The notes under the pieces were generated by a model. The model saw nothing but the letters and a program-made list of their open reading frames with translations. It was not told the origin of the DNA and did no database searches. Below, one piece after another: positions 56,480 to 64,000 of a stretch of DNA of 64,000 nucleotides. A program made the position numbers and the translations under genes. The stretch comes from Muscardinus avellanarius. Lineage: Eukaryota > Chordata > Mammalia > Rodentia > Gliridae. The stretch covers positions 24,938,116 through 25,002,115 of the forward strand of contig OY726571.1 in assembly GCA_963383645.1 (NCBI GenBank), written 5' to 3'. The stretch's first letter is position 1. Each line of letters opens with the position of its first letter.

Positions 56480-57429
56480 ATTTTATTTTTAGATGTTATT
56501 ATAAGCTTTCCAGAGAATTTTTAATTTTCTAATTTTTTTAACCTTTTATTAACTAGGAGAGAAGGATAAATAAATATAATGAACCATATATTATTTACAT
56601 CTATATTTTCCTGCGACTATAAAAACTATTTGCCTTATTCCAAAATATTTGGAGTATTTTTTAAATATTCTCTCCTCTTTAAAATTTGTATTTCTTCATT
56701 GTTTTCTTCCATTTATATCCCAATCCACTATAATAGAATTGCAGAGTAGAAATATGCAATGTGTAATTAGAGAAACAGAGACTCAAAAATAAAATGACGA
56801 AATAAAACCAAATCTTTCAGACCACAAGTAGTGGTCCACATTTAAAAATAAAAAGTAATCTAAAGTAATCAGAAACAAGTCCAAGTGAATACAAATGTTA
56901 GCAGGCATCTTAGCAATAAGTAGTCAATGAAATTTCTCTTGCTTTACATGTTTTCTGCATTCTTCTATTGTATGTCTATTTGTCTTTTCCGTCTACTCCA
57001 CTATCCCACATCCTAAAAATACCCTTGATTGAATATAATGTTTTTCTCAGATTAATCTGTCAAATTCCTGTAACAGTGTATACAGAATCAGGCTGCTGGA
57101 AGCAGATGGTCTGAAAAAAAAATGTCTGAATAATGAATGTTAACTGATCCCTACCCAGCAAGTTCTGTTTCACCCTATTTAGCTAGTCAATGCAGCACAA
57201 CGTTGGACACTTGTCTTTTAAGCTACAAGTATTAAGAAAAAATGCCAGGCCTCTGGCAGCAGCTGTGGATGCTCCTATTTTGGGCAAACATTATTCATCT
57301 CAGGGGCTATTTCACAGTACAGAGTGACTCATTATAAACCAAGAGCACAAGAGAAAAAATACTAGTATACTTCCAAAACTTTGACCTTAAAAAGGGTTCA
57401 TTTTTTGACTTAGTAGTTTACAAACCTTC
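56480..57429. other. Unique sequence
   Basis: The 3' half (about 57060-57420) has a more even composition and includes a TGACTCAT word (57325-57332). No gene. Confidence 0.4.
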
Positions 57430-57865
57430 GTATTAGTCTTTTATTGCTATGTAAGAAGGTACTACATAGTTTGCAGCCTAAAACAGCCACACTAATTATC
57501 TCACGATTTCCATGGGGCCAGAAGTGCAGGCCACATGACCTAATTGATGAGGGTGTCCCAATGCAGCAGTCAAGGTATCAGCAGGGCTCCTCTCCTCCAG
57601 AGGACCAAGTAGGGGTGAAACTGCTCTCAAGACACCTCAGTTTGCTTACAGAATTCATTTTCTTTCAGCTGTAGAACTTGGGGTTCCATATTTTTGTGGG
57701 GCATCATCTGGGGGCAACCCCGATGCAAGAGGCTGTCTAAAGTTTCTTGACACATGGGTTTCTTCACCAGGCTATTTAAGTCATCAGGCCTGCAAGGAGA
57801 GCCTCCCTCTAGTCCACCCAGATGCATTCATATTGACTCAGCTAATCAAGGGAGATAACAATCCA
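57430..57865 (-). mobile_element. MLT1-like MaLR LTR relic
   Basis: GTATTAGTCTTTTATTGCTATG..AGCCTAAAACAGCCACACTAATTATCTCACGATTTCC..GGTATCAGCAGGGCTCC matches the antisense order of MLT1 LTRs. The 76- and 66-codon frames here are chance. Confidence 0.6.
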
Positions 57866-58005
57866 TCACCACAGGCAGTTTGTTGAGTGGAAGCAAAACA
57901 CAGATTGTGCCAATATTCAAAGGGAAGACACAACACACAAGCATGAACACCACAAAGTTAGAGTTACTAGAGTGCACCCTAGAGTCTGCCCAATCTGAAA
58001 TGTTG

Positions 58006-58214
58006 GTTTTGTTCTGTTTTGGGGGGTTTTTTGGTGGTACTGGGGTTCCTGGAAACCCTTCTACTTCCAGGCTACACTCCCAGACCTATTTTTATACTTT
58101 TTTATTTGGAAACAGGGTCTTGTAAACCAGCGCGGCTGGCTTCGAACCTGTGCGATCCTCCTGTCTCCGCCTACCAACCACCAGGATTACAAGCGTGAGC
58201 CACCACGCCCGGCC
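58006..58214 (-). mobile_element. Type B SINE
   Basis: Duplication ctgaaatgttg at 57995-58005 and 58215-58225. Keeps CACCACGCCCGGC at the head, so CpG sites are still present. Confidence 0.95.
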
Positions 58215-58248
58215 CTGAAATGTTGATTTTAAAAACAAGAAATCCAAG

Positions 58249-58472
58249 TCAAGTGTGGTGACTCACGTTTGTAATCCCAGCATTCGGGAGGCTGAGACAG
58301 GAGGATCCTGGTTCACAGACATCCTCAGCTACTTAGTGAGGCCCTTTGTAACTCAGTGAAACCCTGTTTCAAAATAAAGAATAAAAAGAATAGGGCTGAA
58401 GGTGTAGATCAGAGGTAGGATGCCCCTGAGTTCCATCCTCAGTACCACAAAAAAAAAAAAAAAAAAAAAAAA
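58249..58472 (+). mobile_element. Type A SINE with A23 tail
   Basis: Full length with both monomers and a long pure A-tail (58448-58472). Flank word agaaatcc on both sides. It lies only 34 bp from the previous SINE, in the opposite orientation. Confidence 0.93.
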
Positions 58473-58475
58473 TTA

Positions 58476-59714
58476 GAAATCCTAGATTTAAGAGGAATGG
58501 CTCTCTTGTGCACAGAAAAAAATGGCATTAGTTATTTTTAATTATTATCATTACTGAGTTCATTATATAGATGAATTCTCATTACATTAATCTCTTGTAG
58601 AAACAATGTCACAGAGCCAATTTTTATTGAGGTCAGAAATAACCATCTATATGAAGACTATTTGGCATAAGTTTTTCTGCTTTGTTTTTTGTTTCTGTTA
58701 TTGTTTTTAGAACTGCTACTTAAAGCCACAACTCATACCTAATGGTTTTTCTTGAGTCAAGATATATATGAAAATGATTACCTCCCTCCATTCATTTTCT
58801 CCTCCCTTTTATTACACAGAGTGATACATATGGCTCCTCTTATTCCCTTTTGGGATTAATATTTGCAGCCCAAGTTTTTTCTTTTCAGGGTCTGTTTAAA
58901 AGAAAAAAAATTGTTTTTTCTTTTCACATCTGATAACAGGTACCCAACCTCTGTTTACTCTTTATTGTGGAAGAACTACATTGATTGGCATCAGGAGTTA
59001 GGGTACTGGGGAGGCCCTCCCTTGGCAATCAAATATTCACTTTGAAGTTCTATGCCCTATCTAATATGTTACAGGATATTAGTTTCATACTCTGGAAAAT
59101 TTGATAGCCTCTCATAATTATATTTTAGTTTGCCTAAACATTTACTTATCAAGATTCTTTCAAATCTTACAAGAAGTTGGGACAACTTTGCTTTAGGTTA
59201 TGAATGTATTTCTGAAAAATTGAAAGTTGAGAAAATCGTGGTAAATCAGATCCCTAGGGTAGTTTGCAAGAAGTCTAACATTCCCTTATAAAAATGAAAG
59301 GTTTAAAAATTTTTTCATAAATCTGCCTACAGGAAATTTTAGTACCATATTTTAAGCATCACAAATTTATGTTTATATTATTTTAAATGTTATATATAGG
59401 ACAATCAATAGCCCAGGCAGATTTTAAGCTATATGTTTAATTCTATCATTGGTACAGTTGTATAAAATAAATAGAAGTGAAGTTTCCTGGAATTATGCCA
59501 TTGAGGACATCTTCTTGATATTTTTTAATAGTTAAGACTTTTTTCCAAATAAAACCATCTAACTAATTTTCCCTTATCAGTATTCTTATATTTGATATAA
59601 GGAGGCAAAATCTTATTTTAATATGTCTTAGTAAAATATCAAAGCAATAATTTTCAATAAGAGGAAATAGACTATTGGGAATTTACTCCAAACCACATAT
59701 GTCCATGAAGGCCA
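58476..59714. other. Unique AT-rich sequence
   Basis: No gene or repeat recognised. Confidence 0.45.
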
Positions 59715-59935
59715 CTCTATTCATTCTCTGTTGCTTTTGTAACAGATTATCATAAACTTAAGTTTGTGGCTTAAAGCAACAAAAATTCATTATTTCCCAG
59801 TTGGCTGATAGTTAAAAGTCCAAAGTGATGTGGTAGATATACATTCTCAGAGGTTCTAGGAAGGTATTTTGATCTTTCACACCTATTCTGTCTACCACAG
59901 TCAACAACTAGAGTTATCTAAGAGTCATATTATGG
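59715..59935 (-). mobile_element. MLT1-like relic
   Basis: TCTGTTGCTTTTGTAACAGATTATCATAAACTTAAGTTTGTGGCTTAAAGCAACAAAAATTCATTATTTCCCAG (59738-59811) is the antisense MLT1 start. The rest is degraded. Confidence 0.55.
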
Positions 59936-59965
59936 TGGATAAAGGGCTATAGAGTTGGAAAAAAT

Positions 59966-60042
59966 TTCCCCAAGGAATTCTAAAATCTCCCTCCTCTTTT
60001 TTTCTTTCTTTCCCCAAGGAATTCTAAAATCTCCCTCCTCTT
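59966..60042. repeat. Direct duplication, 33 bp with 44-bp period
   Basis: 59966-59998 and 60010-60042 are identical (starting ttccccaaggaattctaaaa). The spacer is pyrimidine-rich and merges into the CT tract that follows. Confidence 0.93.
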
Positions 60043-60111
60043 CTTTCTTTCATTCTCTTTCTTTCTTTCTTTCTTTCTTTCCTTCTTTTCTTTTCTTTTT
60101 TTTTTCTTTTT
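60041..60111. repeat. CT/CTTT pyrimidine tract
   Basis: Tail region of the minus-strand SINE at 60112; runs of CTTT and T. Confidence 0.93.
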
Positions 60112-60312
60112 GCAGTACTGGTGGTAGAACCCAGGGGCATCCTACCTCTGAGCTACACCCCCAGCCCTATTTTTTATTCTATATCTTGTGACAGAATTAC
60201 ACTGACTTGTAAAGGGCCTCACTAAGTAGGTGAGGCTGTCTGTGAACCGTGATCTTCCTGTCTTAGCCTCCCAAATACTGAGATTACAAGTGTGCACCAC
60301 CATGCCCTGATT
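60112..60312 (-). mobile_element. Type A SINE
   Basis: GTGGTAGAACCCAGGGGC..CCTCTGAGCTACACCCCCAGCCC. About 15 bases further on, 60326-60355 repeats the word CACTAAGTAGCTGAGGCTGGCTGTGA, a second small SINE piece. Confidence 0.92.
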
Positions 60313-60355
60313 AAGTAAACAGAGCCACACTAAGTAGCTGAGGCTGGCTGTGATT

Positions 60356-60865
60356 CTGTTCTCTTTTACCACTTCTTCCCATGAAGAATCACTGAAATCC
60401 AAAGTATGTTTATGATGTCTTGATTCCTCAATAGAATGACAAAGTGTTTCTTTGTAACTTATAAACTTAAAAATGGTCTTTGCTGTGGAAAACTTCTCCA
60501 GCTCTCACTTTCATTCTGTTCTCTTGAACAAATGGTAAGGAAACCACCCTAAGGAGGAAGATGAGCTTGGTGAATACTTACTTGAGAGAGCCTATACTGT
60601 TATTTCTGATGTCACTATACTTACACATAAGTGCATAGGTTCTATATGACTTTATGCTCAAACAATTGGTATAAAAAGATATAAAACCTAGTCTAAAAAA
60701 ATCAGAGAGAGATTCCTAACACCAGTGTACTATGGAACTTGTATCCTTTTTAACCTTTCCCTATGGGGAAGGACAGAAATTGATTAAGTAGAATCCAAGA
60801 AGACCTCTGAAAATTGATAAATGAGATACTGATAAATAGAAAGATACAAGGTCATAATAGTGTCT

Positions 60866-60869
<4 letters not shown>
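60356..60869. other. Unique sequence
   Basis: Nothing recognised. Confidence 0.4.

Positions 60870-60912
<43 letters not shown>
60870..60912. repeat. (TA)21 microsatellite
   Basis: Uninterrupted TA run. The Tyr-Ile frames over it are artefacts. Confidence 0.97.
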
Positions 60913-60918
<6 letters not shown>

Positions 60919-61324
60919 AGAAAAAAAATATGTGCAAAAACACAGCTGGATCAGAAATAGCTTTGCAAGAAGACATAATTTCGGAATGTTTAACACATTT
61001 CAAGTTATTTCAGTATTCATTATCTTATTTAAACTAAACTTATACTGCCTAGAAAAGAGTAGGCAAAAAGGAAGATAATGATTATCTATTATATGCAGTG
61101 GAAATCACCAAGATGAAAGAATTTCAGGTGATATTACACAGGGAAATGAAACTGAAAATTCTGGAAACTTATTTGATTATGTATTTGATAACTGAGTAAA
61201 TAGTCAAAAGAAAGATTGAGGGGGTTCTCCTGAGTAATGAACTATCTCAAGTAAATAGTTTGAGTATAATCCTACTCAGAACATAGAAATTTGGTTTCTA
61301 TGGCATGTAATTTTAAAGATAGTA
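60913..61324. other. Unique sequence
   Basis: Nothing recognised. Confidence 0.4.
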
Positions 61325-61332
61325 AATTAAGA

Positions 61333-61410
61333 GCTGAGAATGTAGCTTAGTGGAAGAGCCTGTGCCTAGTACACACAAGTCTCTAGTTTCAATCCCCAGG
61401 ACTGGAAAAA
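61333..61410 (+). mobile_element. Free-standing ID element
   Basis: GCTGAGAATGTAGCTTAGTGGAAGAGCC..GCCTAGTACACACAAG..CTAGTTTCAATCCCCAGGACTGG followed by A8. This is the tRNA-like ID body without any 7SL half. Confidence 0.82.
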
Positions 61411-61537
61411 AAATCTAATACTAAAGATAGTAAGTTAACCTATGATTGTCAAGGACAATGGTATAGTCAGATTGATTTTGAAAACATTCAGCAGCAAACA
61501 CAAGAAAAAGTGCAATTAAATTTTAAAAATATGAACC

Positions 61538-61675
61538 CCAGCTAGGCATGGTGGTACTGAAATCCCAGTATTTGGGGAGCTGAGACAGGAGGATCACAGG
61601 TTTGTGGCCAGCCTCAGCAACTTATCAAGACTCAAAGGTAGAACCAACTTGATTCAATTCCCAGTAACCCCCCCA
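61538..61675 (+). mobile_element. Shortened type A-like SINE
   Basis: GCTAGGCATGGTGGTACTGAAATCCC to AACTTATCAAGACTCAAAGGTAGAACC; the linker and the ID A box are deleted. Confidence 0.85.
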
Positions 61676-61714
61676 GAAAAAATGGAAATATAATCTTGCT
61701 AATTAGGGTTGCTA

Positions 61715-61960
61715 TTTATTGTGTGAATTGAATTGAATGCCTACTATGTGACAGGTACTATGCTCAAGGATAAAGAAATAGAGAAAAACAAATAGTTTTT
61801 ACTCTCATGAAGCTTGGATCCCAGTGGAAAGAGAAAGAGTAACCACAAATAAGAATGTACAATGTATGAGAGTATTATAAGAATTAGTAAGAAAAGTAAA
61901 AAAGTGTCAGAGAGTAAGGGTCTTAAAAGGGATTGTTTTTTTAAGGTTGAATGCATGTGA
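61715..61960 (+). repeat. Old interspersed repeat (unassigned), another copy
   Basis: ATTGAATGCCTACTATGTGACAGGTACTATGCTCAAGGATAAAGAAATAGAGAAAAAC..CTCTCATGAAGCTTGGATCCCAG. It is the best kept of the five copies of this relic. Confidence 0.65.
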
Positions 61961-63534
61961 GTGCTACAGAAAGTTTTCAAGTCATTTTCCAGAGGGATAT
62001 GTATTGTGAAGTCTTAGGCAGAAGGCATTAATCATTGCTGATCATCTGTTTGGTTAAGACATGACTTTTACTCTCTGGAGCTTATGTTTTCTGTATGTGG
62101 GTTTTTGTTGGTGTTTCTTATAATTTATTTCCTTTCCAGTTGAGGAAACTTGAGGTCCTCAGAAATTAGTTCCAACCCATTAAGAGTAAAGGTGATCAAT
62201 GGTCTTCCTTCTGAAGAATGTCAGAATCATTTAAGGGAAATCTCAGTTTCACTGTTGCCCGGCTAATGGTTTGGTTTCATAGATGAATGGAAAGGGGGAA
62301 TTGCATGCCTTGGATTTTCCAGGAAGAAAAATTCAATGACTTTAAAATAGGACAAACTAGAGAGAATAATGATAGGAAAAAAGAAAAAAAAAACACCTAC
62401 CTGAACTCCTACTCTCTAATCAGCCCACTGTCTGTCAGCCATGGCAACCAAGCTACTTTCAGAAACTTCAGAAAACACAAATCTTTTACAGATAGGAAGC
62501 TCAAAGTATTGTTCAAAAGTGAGCGCTTCCCTTTTTGTTTAACCTACATCACACTGTGAGGGGATCTGCAAAATGTTATTTTGGGTCAAATTTCAAGTAG
62601 GATGTAATTGTTGTGGGCCACTTTGTGATCCAGCAGCTACAATATATTTCTTCTTTTGTGTTTTAGGAAAGATTAGTCTACCTAGGTGTTATGTCTTGAA
62701 AGGGAATAGATTTCCTTGCTTCTAACCTACAAGATCCTTTAATACAATAGGCATTTATTTGAGATTACTCTGTCCTTATTTTGTAGTTTTGTTTTATTTT
62801 GGTCTACTCGGAGTAAACTAGCAACCTCTTCTATCTACACATGCTCTAAATATGTAAATTCTTCCAAAAATGTCACAGCTCCGCCCATCCTTACTCTCAA
62901 TGACTGGTTCACCAAGAAATAAACTTCAGAGCTGTAGAGAGAGGTTCTTCTGCTGGATATGTTCTAAAGGGGCACATTGTTATGAGATATGTACATTTTG
63001 CTTGTAAAAAAAAAGACATAGATATGCAAATTTACTCAAAAAGACAATAAAAGAAAAATAATAAAGGTCCAAAATTTATTTAAGCAATATCTATTTTTCT
63101 ATTAGCTTAATTCATGTGCATGAAAAGACCAAACCATAGTTCGAAGTATTCTTCTGAAAAGTTTCATTATCCTTCTTTCCTGATTAGTTAGCTATCAGTA
63201 AACCTCACCTCTCTCCACAAAGACTTTTCTTTCCAGACTGCCATTAAGGATGCCACCACTGCCACTGCTGTTCAACCTATTTTCCAAGGAAAGTAAATAA
63301 CAGAACGAAGAGGAAACAAAATAAGAATTCCAGGAAATGCTGCCAAATTGCCCTGCAAAGAAGCTAAATCAATGAGGGTGATGGGGGTGAGGAAGAAGGA
63401 CAGACTTTAAGACATAATGATCTCATTCAAAACATGATCAAATTAGTTTGACATTTGAGCTCATTTCTGGAAACTAATAATGTTGCTTTTAACTAATTGT
63501 TCTTCTTGTTATCCTAATGTGCTTTTTGGATAGA
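61961..63534. other. Unique sequence
   Basis: No repeat recognised. The 90-codon frame 62287-62559 (plus) is Lys-rich and has no domain. No gene supported. Confidence 0.45.
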
Positions 63535-63712
63535 GAGGTCCTTATCCAGTGGCCGGGTTGCCCTGCAGGAGACATTTGGCAATGTTTAGAGGCAATTTGG
63601 GTTGTCATTACTCAGGAATACTACTAGCATCTGGTACTAGCATCTACAGCCACCATAGCAAACACATGTCAAGCCCCAAATGCCAAAGTCATTGAGAAGC
63701 TCTGAAATAAAC
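63535..63712 (+). mobile_element. MER5A hAT-Charlie relic
   Basis: TTGCCCTGCAGGAGACATTTGGCAATGTTTAGAGGCAATTTGGGTTGTCATTAC (63559-63612), then CTAGCATCTGGTACTAGCATCTA, then TTGAGAAGCTCTG. The word CTAGCATCTGGTA is duplicated relative to the family. Confidence 0.88.
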
Positions 63713-63790
63713 TCTCCCCAAACTGGTGGTTATTTGCTTTTGTACTTTAATGCAAAACTTCCCACCAAAAGTATCCTAGAAATATATATT

Positions 63791-63970
63791 TTTTTGGTGG
63801 TACTGGGGTTTCTGGAGGCCCTTCTACCTCAGGGCTACACTCCCAGATCTATTTGATATTTGTATGGAAACAGGGTCTCTTAAGCCAGTGCGGCTGGCTT
63901 CGAACCTGCACGATCCTCCTGTCTCCGCCTCCCAAGCGCGGGGATTACAAGCGTGCACCACCACACCCGG
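63791..63970 (-). mobile_element. Type B SINE
   Basis: Complete: GGTGGTACTGGGGTTTCTGG to CACCACACCCGG. The left monomer keeps CCAAGCGCGGGGATTACAAGCG with intact CpGs. Confidence 0.93.
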
Positions 63971-64000
63971 AAAAATTTTTAAAGTAAGAAGTACTACTTA

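Noticed and set aside
62287..62559. 90-codon Lys-rich frame
   Set aside because: No motif, and A-rich composition explains the Lys content.
1..64000. Host protein-coding gene, tRNA, rRNA or microRNA gene
   Set aside because: I scanned both strands and found only L1 coding remnants and SINE pol III boxes; no tRNA cloverleaf outside the ID-like SINE halves and no exon series. A large intron cannot be excluded.

Overview
This window looks like ordinary nuclear DNA from a placental mammal, most likely a rodent outside the mouse/rat/hamster group. The evidence is the repeat content. There are about 40 copies of a dimeric SINE whose left half is 7SL/B1-like (starting GCCGGGCGTGGTGGCGCA) and whose right half is ID/tRNA-like (GTGTAGCTCAGAGGTAGAA ... 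CCCCAGTACC). There are two free-standing ID elements, several L1 lineages including a fairly young one, and mammal-wide relics (MIR, MER5A, MLT1/MaLR LTRs, old L1M). B1-ID dimers are known from squirrel-, dormouse- and beaver-related rodents; the sequence alone does not let me name the species.

There is no convincing host protein-coding gene, tRNA, rRNA or CRISPR array. Every open frame that I can recognise belongs to L1: ORF1 with one frameshift (about 3332-4250, minus strand) and three ORF2 fragments (9334-11177, 14602-15345, and diverged L1M relics). The rest is AT-rich intergenic or intronic sequence, so the window is probably a gene desert or a large intron.

Layout: 1-2226 holds SINEs and a MER5A copy. 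2227-5160 is an unusual L1 insertion with a complete 5' end, ORF1 and a 3' end but no ORF2, bounded by a perfect 16-bp target-site duplication. 9025-11175 is a 5'-truncated minus-strand L1. 11178-12530 is non-repetitive. 13-38 kb is SINE-dense, with nested insertions, an L1 piece inside a SINE, and an unidentified repeat present as an inverted pair (about 20 kb and 23.5 kb). 38.2-41 kb is repeat-poor. 42.2-43 kb is one MaLR LTR inserted in the opposite orientation inside another. 45-51 kb mixes L1 3' ends, an MLT1 LTR inside an old L1, and SINEs. 52.7-55.5 kb is the second long repeat-poor block and contains candidate regulatory sequence. 55.7-64 kb returns to L1 3' ends, MaLR relics, SINEs and a MER5A.

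The two SINE subfamilies form a clear age series. Type A is older, with a longer left monomer and an A-rich linker with AATAAAGAATAAAAA. Type B is younger, GC-rich, with a shortened left monomer containing a GC hairpin. Type B copies are found inserted inside type A copies, never the reverse. I did not find an unknown gene system. The most unusual items are the ORF2-less L1, the type B hairpin with a fixed stem and changing loop, a SINE that lacks its 3' end yet has a perfect target duplication, and the inverted pair of an unassigned repeat.
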